Below, piece by piece: positions 34,690-44,548 of a stretch of 64,000 nt of DNA. Each line of letters starts with the position of its first letter. The first letter of the stretch is position 1. Location: NCBI GenBank assembly GCA_902800715.1, contig CADCFN010000011.1, positions 1 to 64,000 of the forward strand. The letters run 5' to 3'. Source of the stretch: an uncultured Bacteroidales bacterium (lineage in GTDB: Bacteria; Bacteroidota; Bacteroidia; Bacteroidales; Muribaculaceae). The translations under genes were made by a program, and so were the position numbers. Under the pieces are notes generated by a model. That model was not told the DNA's origin. It searched no databases and saw nothing but the letters and a program-made list of their open reading frames with translations.

Positions 34690-36273
34690 CTATTCATCTT
34701 CATCACCGGGAAGACCCCTCTGCATCCACTGGACATGGACCGCACCAGCAAGGCCTCCACTCATGAAGCCGGCAAGATGGGCCAATTGGCTCACGCCGGG
34801 CTTCCACCCCGACATCATCGAGAAACCTATAAAGATAATGGCCACCGTGAACGACACTCTAACGGTCCTAAAGGTCATGCGCCACGCACGGGTCTTATCA
34901 AAGAAGATGGCACTGATACAGTAGCCGTACATGCCCATTATGGCCCCCGAAGCGCCAGTGACAATGCCGTCGCTGTGGATGGCACCGCACAAGACTCCCA
35001 CGATGCCCGTCCCGAAAAACACCAGCAGGGCACGCCACCCTTGCAGCAACTTGCCGAAAAAGGCCAGCGCAGCGCCCAGGGCAACCAGGTTCAGGCCCAG
35101 GTGGATGAAGTCGGCGTGCATGAGCATTGATGTGAGCAACCGCCACCACTCACCCAGCGTTATCAAGTGATAGCCTGTGATGGCCCCATAGTCGAGAAGC
35201 ATCGATGAATGAGTATAGCCCATAGCCATTGCTGTCACATAATAGGCCACAAGCAGGATGACAATCAGCACGCCAGACCAGTTGGCGGGTGTCTTGACAA
35301 ACCTGATGACCTCGTCAATCAGGTCGGCATCCCATTCTGCTACATCTTTCCCCTTTCTTGACAGAGCATGGGATAAAAACAAGGCCAACCACACTAGCAA
35401 CTGGCTGATGATAAACCCAATCACATACCCGACATCTATACGAGCCTGCGAGCCAAGTTGCACATCATAAATGGGCTCGATGATGACGGGGTTGCTCTGG
35501 ACAGAGAGGGCTGTGTCGTTGCTCATCATGGACGCATCCTCGACGGCCCGCATGTAATGTTCGTAGTCATCATCATCGCTGTTCTGGGGAGTGATGAGGC
35601 GGTATGTCCTGCACTGGGCATCATAATGGTGGTTGTGCAACGTGTCACACAAGGCGTCACAGAAGTCATGATGAAACTCCTCCACCTTGTCCTGATCGAA
35701 TTTGAAGTATTTTTGTTCCTGACCCTCGAATTGATAGACCGTATAGACGCCCTTGCTGCCCTTGACTGGCGCAGCGATACAGGCCTTGAAAGTAATATGA
35801 TTCGAGTCTCTACGTGTATAAGAACGGATATCATAATAATAGAAATAGCCCACCTTGTCAGTGTCTACCTCTACTGGCTGCCGCGTCTGGATATACTCGT
35901 GACCGGCAATGGCGTCCCTGGTGAGGCTATCGCACAGGTAGAAGGACGACATGCTACGATGAGCCCAATCACCGACGCTTGTAAGTCCAGCGAACAAACC
36001 AAGAGCCCACACGAAGTAGATGACATAGCGGAAGCCTATCGCTCTTCTCGAACGAACCTTATGGCGCACCTCCCGGACCGATTTCCTCAACAGGATGACG
36101 GTGGCAACCGCCCAAGCAATTGACACCACCATCCTTATCGAGTAACGGATGTTGCCAAGGCCGACCGCCCAATACAGCAACCCGTATAGAGCCACCGACA
36201 GCAGTGAGCCCACCGTGATCGAGAAGGCATCCTTCCCCACCCTTGCCCAGTCTCGTCTATTGCCTGTCGTCAT
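34690..36273 (-). CDS. Rhomboid intramembrane serine protease with N-terminal sensor-like domain
   Basis: A 527-residue membrane protein. Residues about 1-320 have three membrane segments, a ~150-residue extracytoplasmic domain and a fourth segment, and are paralogous to the protein at 32343-33224. Residues about 340-527 are a rhomboid protease. The HADFIHLGLN motif gives the HxxxxHxxxN signature, GIVTGASGAIMG contains the catalytic Ser (S442), and SQLAHLAGFMSGG the catalytic His (H499). Rhomboids cleave transmembrane substrates within the membrane. The fused domain may recognise a signal or substrate, and the free-standing paralogue could be a partner or substrate (inference). Confidence 0.9.
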   Translation of the reverse strand: MTTGNRRDWARVGKDAFSITVGSLLSVALYGLLYWAVGLGNIRYSIRMVVSIAWAVATVILLRKSVREVRHKVRSRRAIGFRYVIYFVWALGLFAGLTSVGDWAHRSMSSFYLCDSLTRDAIAGHEYIQTRQPVEVDTDKVGYFYYYDIRSYTRRDSNHITFKACIAAPVKGSKGVYTVYQFEGQEQKYFKFDQDKVEEFHHDFCDALCDTLHNHHYDAQCRTYRLITPQNSDDDDYEHYMRAVEDASMMSNDTALSVQSNPVIIEPIYDVQLGSQARIDVGYVIGFIISQLLVWLALFLSHALSRKGKDVAEWDADLIDEVIRFVKTPANWSGVLIVILLVAYYVTAMAMGYTHSSMLLDYGAITGYHLITLGEWWRLLTSMLMHADFIHLGLNLVALGAALAFFGKLLQGWRALLVFFGTGIVGVLCGAIHSDGIVTGASGAIMGMYGYCISAIFFDKTRAWRMTFRTVRVSFTVAIIFIGFSMMSGWKPGVSQLAHLAGFMSGGLAGAVHVQWMQRGLPGDEDE

Positions 36274-36407
36274 GAAATAAAAATATCCTCTAAATATTCA
36301 TTGCAAAATTACACATTTAATCTAGAGCGGCAAAAAAATGGGAGAGGACATAGGCGTAAATATACTATCGCGCACGGGTTTCACGTTATTGAATTGTCAA
36401 TTGGCAT

Positions 36408-36415
36408 TATTCTTG
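36408..36415 (+). promoter_or_regulatory. Near-consensus -7 element before the DUF4105 gene
   Basis: TATTCTTG differs at one position from TAnnTTTG and lies 19 nt before the start at 36435. It sits within a small ATTGGCA...TGCCAAT palindrome. Confidence 0.45.
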
Positions 36416-36434
36416 CCAATATATTAATGTATAG

Positions 36435-37682
36435 ATGCAACGGCTGCTGAAAAAATATGGCTTGACAATGGTGTTGTGTGCCCTGTGTGCTACGGGCACA
36501 CTTGAAGCTGCGCCCGAACTTCCTCTGCCAAAATCGGCCCCGGCTCAAGAGGAACAACAGGAGGATTCGGTGCGCGTGAGCCTTGTCACATTCTATCCTG
36601 GCAGTGAGCCGCACAACATCTGGGGACACAGCGAGATACGTGTCCATCAAGGTCCTGTGGACCTGTACTTTAACTACGGAGTGTTTGACTTCCAGGCGCC
36701 TGCATTCATGTGGCGTTTTATGATGGGAGAGACCGATTATATGTGCCAGCCCGTGCCCCGTTTCTATGCCACAGTGGGCATGGAGGAGCGGCGCATGGTA
36801 GAACAGGAGCTCAACCTGTCACAGGACAGGGCCATCGCCGTCAGAGACTTCCTGTGGAACAATGCCCAACCCGAGAACTGCACTTACCGCTATAAATTCC
36901 TGAGCGACAACTGCTCCACCCGCCCCCGCGACATCCTCGAGATGGCGGCTGGCGAAGGACTAAGATATCCCGCGATGGGCGACACGACTGTCACCTATCG
37001 TGACATTTTGGCACACTACTGCCGCAACTATGCATGGGAACGCTTCGGCATCGACCTGGTGCTGGGATGGGATGTGGACACAGTGCTTGACCAGCGCGCC
37101 ACGATGTTTATCCCCATGCTGCTCATGGATGCCGTGGCGGGAGCCACCATCCAGACCGACAGCGTGGCCATTCCCTTTGTCAAGGCAACTACAGTGCCCA
37201 TCGACAAGAGCACCGAGGGCAACGTGAGGCCGCCCACGCCGTGGTACCTCTCGCCCATGGCCTTTGCCCTGCTCGTGCTGGTGCTGACGCTGCTTGTGAC
37301 GTGCCACGACTGGCGAGTTAAGGACGTGTCCCGCTGGCTCGACACCGTGCTGTTCACCGCAGGCGGCTTGGCAGGTTGCCTCTTGTTTTTCCTCATATTC
37401 TTCTCCACACACGAAGCTACTTCACCCAACATCAATATCGTGTGGCTCAACCCGCTGTTGCTGTTGCTGGCTGTGCTGCCCTGGTTCAAGAAAACCCGTA
37501 GTGCAGCCCGCTGGCTCCATGCCCTCAATGCCGTTATCGTGGCGTTGCTCATGCTGGCATGGCCGTGGCAACCACAGGTGGGCAACATCGCCTTCTTCCC
37601 GCTGATGGCTGCGCTGGTGATGCGTTCCATCACCAACGTGTGGCTCTTGGGCAAGCCCACACGCGGCCCCACCCTTTCCTAG
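36435..37682 (+). CDS. DUF4105 membrane protein
   Basis: A 415-residue protein of the DUF4105 family, common and uncharacterised in Bacteroidetes. A signal or anchor segment (about 8-26) is followed by an exported domain with SLVTFYPGSEPHNIWGHSEI and KFLSDNCSTRPRDIL. The conserved His and Cys in these segments resemble an NlpC/P60-like papain fold, which suggests an amidase- or peptidase-like activity (inference). The C-terminal ~140 residues contain four or five membrane segments (LSPMAFALLVLVLTLLV and later). The TAG stop (37680-37682) coincides with the start of a heptamer repeat tract. Confidence 0.85.
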   Translation: MQRLLKKYGLTMVLCALCATGTLEAAPELPLPKSAPAQEEQQEDSVRVSLVTFYPGSEPHNIWGHSEIRVHQGPVDLYFNYGVFDFQAPAFMWRFMMGETDYMCQPVPRFYATVGMEERRMVEQELNLSQDRAIAVRDFLWNNAQPENCTYRYKFLSDNCSTRPRDILEMAAGEGLRYPAMGDTTVTYRDILAHYCRNYAWERFGIDLVLGWDVDTVLDQRATMFIPMLLMDAVAGATIQTDSVAIPFVKATTVPIDKSTEGNVRPPTPWYLSPMAFALLVLVLTLLVTCHDWRVKDVSRWLDTVLFTAGGLAGCLLFFLIFFSTHEATSPNINIVWLNPLLLLLAVLPWFKKTRSAARWLHALNAVIVALLMLAWPWQPQVGNIAFFPLMAALVMRSITNVWLLGKPTRGPTLS

Positions 37683-37720
37683 TTAGGAGTTAGGAGTTAG
37701 AAGTTAGGAGTTAGGAGTTG
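37681..37720. repeat. TTAGGAG heptamer tract
   Basis: Five to six head-to-tail copies of a TTAGGAG heptamer (one variant TTAGAAG) begin at the stop codon of the DUF4105 gene. It is the reverse-complement type of the tract at 9111-9157. Confidence 0.88.
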
Positions 37721-37867
37721 GCATCCGCATCATTTAATCCACATCCTCTAATCTGCATGCCAAAAACCATAAGTCTGACAACTAACGACAAACAACTAAA
37801 ATTGCCATTTTTGCATACAAGTGGTGATTTATGCCTGTATCATAGGCTATAATCGGCTAAAAAAGTG

Positions 37868-37875
37868 TATCTTTG
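37868..37875 (+). promoter_or_regulatory. -7 promoter element of secA
   Basis: TATCTTTG lies 57 nt before the secA start. A -33 box is not obvious. Confidence 0.68.
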
Positions 37876-37932
37876 CCGTTTGAATTGAAAATAACAACAA
37901 AAACATAAATACATCCAACAACAAACCAACAA

Positions 37933-40900
37933 ATGGGACTTAGTGACTTTTTGAAATCAATGTTTGGCAATAAGTCAACGCGTGACCTCAAGAGAATCAC
38001 GCCTATTGTCAACCAAATCAAAGCAATTTATCCCGAGATCGACGCGCTGGACATTGACAGCCTGCGCCAACGCACTGCCGACATCCGTCAGCAACTCAAC
38101 GACTCGGTACAAGACAAACGCGACGAAATCGAACGCATCAAGGCTGAAATCGAAACCCTCGACTACGAGGAGCGTGAACCGCTGTGGAAGAAAGTCGATG
38201 ATATCCAGAAGGAGATTCTCGACGTCCTCGAGGACAAACTCAACGAGGTGCTTCCCACCGTGTTTGCCATCGTGAAATCAACGGCTAGGCGTTTCGCTGA
38301 GAACGAAACCCTCACCGTAACCGCCACCCAGCTCGACCGCGACCTGGCAGCCCAAGGTAAAGACTTTGTTTCCATCGACGGCGACAAGGCCATCTACACC
38401 AACCACTGGATTGCCGGCGGCAACGACATGAAATGGGACATGGTACACTATGATGTACAGCTCATCGGTGGTATCGTCCTGCACGAGGGTAAAATCGCCG
38501 AGATGGCGACTGGTGAAGGTAAGACCCTGGTGGCTACCCTACCCGTCTTCCTCAACGGCTTGACCGGCAACGGTGTCCATGTCGTGACCGTCAACGACTA
38601 CCTCGCCAAGCGCGATAGCGAGTGGATGGGTCCCTTGTACATGTTCCACGGCATGACCGTCGCCTGTATCGACAAGACCGAGCCCAACTCTCCCGAACGC
38701 CGTGCCGCCTACAACTGCGACATCACCTTCGGTACCAACAGTGAGTTCGGTTTCGACTACCTGCGTGACAACATGGCGATGCGTCCCGAGGACATGGTGC
38801 AGCGCCCCCACAACTTCGCCATCGTCGATGAGGTCGATAGCGTGTTGATTGACGATGCCCGTACTCCTCTTATCATCTCAGGTCCCGTGCCCAAGGGCGA
38901 GGACCAGATGTTCAACGACTTCAAGCCTAACGTGGAGCGCGTCTATAACGCCCAGCGCCAACTGGTAACCGGCCTGCTCGCCGATGCCAAGAAGATGATG
39001 GCCAGCGACGACGAGGCTACCGTCAAGGAAGGTACCCTGAGGCTCTACCGCGCCTTCAAGGGTCTGCCCAAGTACAAACCACTGATTAAGTACCTGAGCG
39101 AAGAGGGCGTCAAAGCCGCCATGCTCAAGACCGAGGCGTTCTACATGCAGGACAACAACCGCGAGATGCCCACGGTGACCGATCCCCTGTTCTTCATCAT
39201 CGATGAGAAGAACAACACGGTGGAGATGACCGATAAGGGTATCGACGTGCTCACCAGGGGTACCGACGACCCCGAATTCTTCATCCTGCCCGATATCGCC
39301 TCTCAGCTGTCGGCAGTGACCAACGAGCCGCTCACCGACGAGGAGAAGACCAACAAGAAGGACGAGTTGCTCGCCAACTACTCTGTCAAGGCCGAGCGCG
39401 TACACACCGTCACCCAGCTCTTGAAGGCATACACCCTGTTCAACCGTGATGACGAGTATATCGTTGACGCCGAAGGCAAGGTAAAGATTGTCGATGAGCA
39501 GACAGGTCGTGTGATGGAAGGCCGCCGTTACAGTGACGGTCTGCACCAGGCTATCGAGGCCAAGGAGGGTGTGAATGTCGAGGCTGCTACCCAGACATTC
39601 GCTACTATCACACTGCAGAACTACTTCCGTATGTACCACAAGTTGGCAGGTATGACCGGTACCGCCGAGACCGAGGCTGGTGAGTTCTGGGACATCTACA
39701 AACTCGATGTCGTTACTATCCCCACCAACAAGCCCGTTATCCGCAACGATATGTCGGACCGTGTGTACAAGACACAGAAGGAGAAATTCAATGCCGTCAT
39801 TGCCGAAATCGAGGAGATGCGCAACTCGGGACGTCCCACCCTGGTGGGTACCACGAGCGTGGAAATCAGTGAGATGCTGAGCCGCATGCTCAACCTGCGC
39901 CACATTCCCCACAACGTGCTGAACGCCAAGCTGCACCAGAAAGAGGCCGACATCGTTGCCCAGGCTGGTCAGTCGATTGACGGCAAGGGTGTCGTGACCA
40001 TCGCCACCAACATGGCAGGTCGTGGTACCGATATCAAGCTGTCGCCCGCTGTGAAGGAGGCTGGCGGTCTTGCTATCATCGGTACCGAGCGCCACGAGTC
40101 ACGTCGTGTGGACCGCCAGCTGCGCGGTCGTGCCGGTCGTCAGGGAGACCCGGGTTCGTCAGTATTCTTCGTGTCGTTTGAGGACAAGCTGATGCGTCTG
40201 TTCGCCCCCGAACGCACCGTCAAGATGCTCGACCGCATGGGACTTAAGGACGGCGAAGCCATCGAGAGCGGCATGGTGACCAAGAGCATCGAGAACGCCC
40301 AGAAGCGCGTTGAGGAGAACAACTTCGGTATCCGTAAGCACCTGCTCGAATATGATGACGTGATGAACGCCCAGCGTAAGGTGATTTACACCCGCCGCCA
40401 CCACGCACTCATCGGTGAACGCATCGGTCTGGACCTGATTAACACGCTCTATGACAGTGTGGAAGACATGGTCGAGAAATACGGTCCCGACGACTACGAG
40501 GACTTCCAGATGCAAGTGCTCAAGACCTATGCCATCGAGCCCCCGTTCAACGAGGAGGAATATCGCCGCATGGACGACGGCAAGAAGCAGGAAATCCTGT
40601 ATGATGCCGTTCTCAAGGCGTTTAACCGCAAGATGGAACGTCTGAGCGAAGTTGCCGACCCCATCATCCAACAGATTGTCCAGAACCAGATTGCCGAGGG
40701 CTTGGAGCCCCAAGGCCTCATCCGCGTGCCCATTACCGACGGCAAACGCACCTTCGGTATCGTTATCGACATCAAGGAGGCTGCCGAAACCCATTGCAAG
40801 TCGCTCACCAAGTCCTGGCAGAAGGCTGTCATGCTGCTCACCATCGACGAGAACTGGAAAGAGCACCTGCGCGAAATGGACCAGTTGAGGCAGAGCGTGC

Positions 40901-41268
40901 AGAACGCCAGCTATGAGCAGAAAGACCCGCTCGTTATCTACAAGACCGAGGCCTTTAACATGTTCAAGCAGATGGTCGCCATCATGAACGGCAAGTCTAT
41001 CGCTGTGCTCATGCGCGGTCAGATTCCTGAGGCACCGCCCCAACAGAACGTGTCACAGAACGAGCCCCAGCAGCGTCGTCCCCGCTACAGCGAGAGCCGT
41101 GGCGGTGAACCCGATGCCACCAAGCCGGGCGCACCTCCCGTTGGTCCCAGGCCCCAAGGTCCTGTAGGCCCCATCCGCAACGAGGGTCCCAAGATTGGCC
41201 GCAACGACCCCTGCCCCTGTGGTAGCGGCAAGAAGTACAAGAACTGCCACGGTCGCGGACTGGCATAA
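37933..41268 (+). CDS. secA: Protein translocase subunit SecA
   Basis: The ATPase motor that drives preproteins through SecYEG. At 1,111 residues it has the longer size usual in Bacteroidetes. Visible are [14 protein letters not shown] (Walker A), [33 protein letters not shown] (DEAD-like Walker B), [12 protein letters not shown] and [12 protein letters not shown] (motif VI). The C-terminus has a Pro/Gln-rich linker and the zinc-binding [14 protein letters not shown] that contacts SecB or ribosomes. An Asp/Glu-rich insertion near residues 45-105 extends the N-terminal region. It is monocistronic with its own promoter and terminator. Confidence 0.98.
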   Translation: MGLSDFLKSMFGNKSTRDLKRITPIVNQIKAIYPEIDALDIDSLRQRTADIRQQLNDSVQDKRDEIERIKAEIETLDYEEREPLWKKVDDIQKEILDVLEDKLNEVLPTVFAIVKSTARRFAENETLTVTATQLDRDLAAQGKDFVSIDGDKAIYTNHWIAGGNDMKWDMVHYDVQLIGGIVLHEGKIAEMATGEGKTLVATLPVFLNGLTGNGVHVVTVNDYLAKRDSEWMGPLYMFHGMTVACIDKTEPNSPERRAAYNCDITFGTNSEFGFDYLRDNMAMRPEDMVQRPHNFAIVDEVDSVLIDDARTPLIISGPVPKGEDQMFNDFKPNVERVYNAQRQLVTGLLADAKKMMASDDEATVKEGTLRLYRAFKGLPKYKPLIKYLSEEGVKAAMLKTEAFYMQDNNREMPTVTDPLFFIIDEKNNTVEMTDKGIDVLTRGTDDPEFFILPDIASQLSAVTNEPLTDEEKTNKKDELLANYSVKAERVHTVTQLLKAYTLFNRDDEYIVDAEGKVKIVDEQTGRVMEGRRYSDGLHQAIEAKEGVNVEAATQTFATITLQNYFRMYHKLAGMTGTAETEAGEFWDIYKLDVVTIPTNKPVIRNDMSDRVYKTQKEKFNAVIAEIEEMRNSGRPTLVGTTSVEISEMLSRMLNLRHIPHNVLNAKLHQKEADIVAQAGQSIDGKGVVTIATNMAGRGTDIKLSPAVKEAGGLAIIGTERHESRRVDRQLRGRAGRQGDPGSSVFFVSFEDKLMRLFAPERTVKMLDRMGLKDGEAIESGMVTKSIENAQKRVEENNFGIRKHLLEYDDVMNAQRKVIYTRRHHALIGERIGLDLINTLYDSVEDMVEKYGPDDYEDFQMQVLKTYAIEPPFNEEEYRRMDDGKKQEILYDAVLKAFNRKMERLSEVADPIIQQIVQNQIAEGLEPQGLIRVPITDGKRTFGIVIDIKEAAETHCKSLTKSWQKAVMLLTIDENWKEHLREMDQLRQSVQNASYEQKDPLVIYKTEAFNMFKQMVAIMNGKSIAVLMRGQIPEAPPQQNVSQNEPQQRRPRYSESRGGEPDATKPGAPPVGPRPQGPVGPIRNEGPKIGRNDPCPCGSGKKYKNCHGRGLA

Positions 41269-41291
41269 GGTCCAGCCGACGACAACCAAAT

Positions 41292-41330
41292 AAAAGACGT
41301 GCCATCCGCAAAAGGATGACACGTCTTTTT
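41292..41330 (+). terminator. Bidirectional terminator after secA
   Basis: A 10-bp stem AAAAGACGTG/CACGTCTTTT with a further ATCC/GGAT inner stem ends in T5. The complementary A-run gives a T-tract for the convergent gene at 41363. Confidence 0.92.
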
Positions 41331-41362
41331 CTATGCAAAACCCTGCTAATCAGTCATATCAT

Positions 41363-42109
41363 TCAGGGCAATTCATCGTCAACAATCAGTTTGAGCCATT
41401 GGGCAGTGGTCAGCGGGATGGGACCGGCAGGATGGGTGGACATCAGTCGCTCGTTGAGTTCCTGCAGCAACGGGCGGGCATCGCCCTCACCCGTACGGGC
41501 AATAATGGCATGTGCCTCGGGCATGGCGCGCTCCATCACGGCCTGAGACGACGGCCGCAACAGGAAACTGCGCCAGTAAAGCCAGTAGGCGTAGTCATAG
41601 ATGCGCTGGGCATCCTGGGGATTGTCCAAATCAACCTCACTAGCTATGCAGAATTGACGCGGCACGGGTGCCTTTTCATATTCCTCGTCAAGCAGCAAAA
41701 AGAAAGCCGTAGCCAATGCCTCGAGTTCAGCATCGTGCGGGTCAAGGACATCAGCGCCTTGCTCTCCGGCTATCGTCCACCACATCACATATCGCACATC
41801 CTCAAGGTTGAGTTCATATTCTATATAACTCTCGCTGCAGCGATAATGAGGCACTGGGGAGCCGTGCCTGCCGCTGTGCAGACGCGTGAACGAGCGCCAC
41901 ACGCCGGCATCGGCCACCACATCCTGAAAATAGCCTGTCACAGCAAGCACCACATCGCGGCGCGCATCATCTTCCAGCCCCCGCAGCCATGGTGACTCAT
42001 CCCACAACTTGGCCAACCGCAAAGCAATCCACAGGTAGAACTGGTCGGTTTCGGCGACCTTGGGATTACCCGGCTGCCGCTCCATGTAATCTTTTACGCT
42101 GATATTCAT
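41363..42109 (-). CDS. Conserved hypothetical cytoplasmic protein
   Basis: A 248-residue soluble protein without signal or membrane segment. The start MNISVKDYMERQPGNPKV and FYLWIALRLAKLWDES recall the DUF3843 family of Bacteroidetes, but I am not certain. The protein is acidic and helical, rich in Trp and Tyr (VMWWTIAGEQ; YDYAYWLYWRSFLL). It is convergent with secA and shares its terminator. The upstream DUF4270 reading frame ends 1 nt before its start, but a terminator (42123-42162) lies between the units. Function unknown. Confidence 0.75.
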   Translation of the reverse strand: MNISVKDYMERQPGNPKVAETDQFYLWIALRLAKLWDESPWLRGLEDDARRDVVLAVTGYFQDVVADAGVWRSFTRLHSGRHGSPVPHYRCSESYIEYELNLEDVRYVMWWTIAGEQGADVLDPHDAELEALATAFFLLLDEEYEKAPVPRQFCIASEVDLDNPQDAQRIYDYAYWLYWRSFLLRPSSQAVMERAMPEAHAIIARTGEGDARPLLQELNERLMSTHPAGPIPLTTAQWLKLIVDDELP

Positions 42110-42110
42110 G

Positions 42111-43679
42111 TCATCTCTCCTTAAAAATCAAAAAAACGGGAAAACCTGATTGTCTTCCCGTTCTGTCGGAGCCGCGAGCGGGACTCGAACCCGCGACCTT
42201 TTCGTTACGAATGAAATGCTCTACCGACTGAGCTATTGCGGCTTGGTGCACTGCGATGATTTGCAAATCGACAATTTGTTTGCTGTACGTTATCCTTATC
42301 TTCGCCTTATCCAATAGCAAACGGACTACAGCTGGCCGCGATACCATCGGCGATATCTTGGTCACAATCGAGGTGGGATTACTGTAATAGTAGCTATAGG
42401 ACTGCGGATAGGTATAATTGGTCACATCAACGGGCGTAATGGTGAAGTTGAAGTCCTCCTCGGTGGCTATACCGCCTTGATTCTTAAGAATATTGAGGAC
42501 AAACGCACGCATTCCCGAGAAGATATATTTCTTGCTGCTAGCATCATAAGTGGCATAGAATGAGTCCTTGTTGTTGACAAGGCTGTCGCCATTGATAAAG
42601 GCGTCCTTCTTGGATGTCTTCACCATGAGCAGATAAGTGGGTGGCTGGATGTTGTACTGGGTGGGAGGAACGCTCACCGGCAATTCCAGCGACAAACTGT
42701 TGATGACCGCCTGGCTGGTACCCACATTGGACTTGTACTTGTCGAGAATTTCCTGGATGGGGAAACGCAGCTGGACATCATAGCCTGCAGGCGCAGCAAT
42801 GATAGCCTGGCCGCTGTTGACCATAGCCGACAATTCATCATCGACATCAAAGTGGATAATATTGTTGGAAACAACCTCGGGCGTTGATGCCAGGTAGGTC
42901 TGGCAACGCGCCGAATCTATCTTGATGGTATCGGCATCCACCGTCTGTCTCCTGTAGTACACATCCAGGTCGGTAGCCTTGATGTTCATCACATGACCAC
43001 TGCCGTAGCTGTTAGTAATATAGATACCCGGAAAGATATCGGTAAATGACTTGGGGCTGGCGAACTTGGAAGGGTCTTTCACATAGGCATTGAAAAGCTC
43101 GCGGCCTACCTCTACCGGCATGGGCACCGAAATCACCTTGACGGTATCACGGACGAGGCTACCGGTGACATAAGAATCAGAAATCTCACGCCAACCTGAT
43201 GACGGTGAATAGGACTCCGATGCCAACAAGTCATCGGGATCATAATAACCAGTGGGGTCAAAGTCGCTATAGATGGGGCTGGGCAACGCCTTGTTCAGGC
43301 GATAGACCTTCAGGCGCATCGGTGCAAGCGAGTCACCCGTGAAACCGCTGCGATAAGGCAGACGCAGTTTCAAGCGGCAAGAGTCAATCCATTCCGGCTT
43401 GACGCCTACGGTGTCGATACTCATCGACGGCATCCACATCGTCACGGCTTCGGCAGAGATGTGTCCAAAACCGTCGGCGGTTATCGAACCCAGCATCTTG
43501 GTGGTCGTTCTCATCTGCACCCGGTCGTTACGAACCGATTTGCCCACGAGGACAAATGACGAGTCCTCGACAATCGACGAGACGCTATCGGTTATGGAAA
43601 CGCCGATGGACTCATCGGTGCATGCCGACAGGCCAAGCAGCGCCGCCACTGCCAGTATCACATAAAAGAAATGCTTCAT
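42111..43679 (-). CDS. DUF4270 family lipoprotein; frame runs through tRNA-Thr
   Basis: A 522-residue predicted lipoprotein (signal MKHFFYVILAVAALLGLSAC, Cys20) of the DUF4270 family, an uncharacterised Bacteroidetes outer-surface group. The family's usual end is reached at AKIRITYSKQ, but no stop follows. The frame continues for about 55 residues through the entire tRNA-Thr gene (giving AIAQSVEHFIRNEKVAGSS, a typical tRNA-derived translation) and its terminator. Either the natural stop was lost or the annotated end is an artefact of a small indel. The adjacent glycogen-synthase-like gene upstream is its usual neighbour in Bacteroidales. Confidence 0.85.
   Translation of the reverse strand: MKHFFYVILAVAALLGLSACTDESIGVSITDSVSSIVEDSSFVLVGKSVRNDRVQMRTTTKMLGSITADGFGHISAEAVTMWMPSMSIDTVGVKPEWIDSCRLKLRLPYRSGFTGDSLAPMRLKVYRLNKALPSPIYSDFDPTGYYDPDDLLASESYSPSSGWREISDSYVTGSLVRDTVKVISVPMPVEVGRELFNAYVKDPSKFASPKSFTDIFPGIYITNSYGSGHVMNIKATDLDVYYRRQTVDADTIKIDSARCQTYLASTPEVVSNNIIHFDVDDELSAMVNSGQAIIAAPAGYDVQLRFPIQEILDKYKSNVGTSQAVINSLSLELPVSVPPTQYNIQPPTYLLMVKTSKKDAFINGDSLVNNKDSFYATYDASSKKYIFSGMRAFVLNILKNQGGIATEEDFNFTITPVDVTNYTYPQSYSYYYSNPTSIVTKISPMVSRPAVVRLLLDKAKIRITYSKQIVDLQIIAVHQAAIAQSVEHFIRNEKVAGSSPARGSDRTGRQSGFPVFLIFKER
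42123..42162 (-). terminator. Terminator of tRNA-Thr
   Basis: On the minus strand AACGGGAA (42155-42162) pairs with TTCCCGTT (42135-42142), followed by T6, a G, and a further T-rich tract. It lies immediately after tRNA-Thr. Confidence 0.85.
42170..42242 (-). tRNA. tRNA-Thr (anticodon CGT)
   Basis: A 73-nt cloverleaf: acceptor GCCGCAA/TCGCGGC, D-arm GCTC/GAGC, anticodon loop TTCGTAA (CGT, reads ACG), T-arm GCGGG-TTCGAGT-CCCGC. Two A-C mispairs occur, at 6-67 in the acceptor and 31-39 in the anticodon stem. CCA is not encoded. It lies within the 3' end of the DUF4270 frame on the same strand. Confidence 0.92.
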
Positions 43680-43750
43680 ATTCCCGAAATGATAATAAAA
43701 CGATTTAAGAATATCGAAAAAGCAGTTTATTTGTCAATCAAACGAAGGGG

Positions 43751-44548
43751 TTACAGCGAGGCATAGAATTCCGTTACCTTATTGACATCATCGCCATCGA
43801 TAAACGACAGCATGGGCTTATCCTTAACAGCCTCCAGTACCTGGTCGCTCACCCCGTCCTCACACTGGATGACGGCATCGCTGTATTTCAAGGTATAGGC
43901 CAACAGGTCGTCACAGGTGAGTTCCTTGCCAGCGATAGGCTTGAGGGCGTTCTTGGGGATGCCGTCCATGTGCATCTTCTCGCTCAAGCGGGCATCCAGC
44001 GGTGCTGCAATCTGCTCGTTGAACAACGCACTGACAATCTTGGCATCACGGAATGACGGGTCGTCGCCATAGAGCGTGCGGATGTAAACCGGAGCCAGCG
44101 CCGAAATCCAACCCGTACATTGGATAATGTCGGGCACCCAACGCATCTTGCGTATCGACTCAATGACGGCACGCACATAGAACATGCTGCGCTCGTCATT
44201 ATCAGCGGGAGAGCAGTTCATCTCCAGTTCATCTATACGATTGCTTGCAAAATAGTCCTCGTTGTAGATGAAATACACTTGAAAATGAGCCTGTTGCAGG
44301 GTTGCCACCTTGATAATAAGGGGGTGGTCGGTATCATCGATAATCACATTCATGCCCGACAGCCTGATCATCTCGTGCAACTGGTTGCTGCGCTCGGCTA
44401 TCATACCGTACTTGGGCATAAAGGTGCGCTCCTCAAGACCCTGCTCCTTAATACCTTGCGGAAAAATCCTGCCAATCTGCGACAATCGACGCTCAGGCAC
44501 ATAGGGCGCTATCTCCTGCGATATAAATAAGACTTTCTTTACATCCAT
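43751..44548 (-). CDS. Glycogen/starch-synthase-like protein (GT5 N-terminal domain only)
   Basis: A 265-residue cytoplasmic protein resembling the N-terminal catalytic domain of glycogen synthase: KKVLFISQEIAPYVPERRLS at the start and the ADP-glucose region DIIQCTGWISALAPVYIRT. The C-terminal nucleotide-binding half of a normal synthase (about 480 residues) is missing, and so are the usual KTGGL residues of the glycogen-binding loop. Such short forms are conserved in Bacteroidales beside DUF4270, as here. Catalytic activity is doubtful; a regulatory or divergent role is more likely (inference). The gene runs toward DUF4270, with 71 nt between them. Confidence 0.82.
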   Translation of the reverse strand: MDVKKVLFISQEIAPYVPERRLSQIGRIFPQGIKEQGLEERTFMPKYGMIAERSNQLHEMIRLSGMNVIIDDTDHPLIIKVATLQQAHFQVYFIYNEDYFASNRIDELEMNCSPADNDERSMFYVRAVIESIRKMRWVPDIIQCTGWISALAPVYIRTLYGDDPSFRDAKIVSALFNEQIAAPLDARLSEKMHMDGIPKNALKPIAGKELTCDDLLAYTLKYSDAVIQCEDGVSDQVLEAVKDKPMLSFIDGDDVNKVTEFYASL

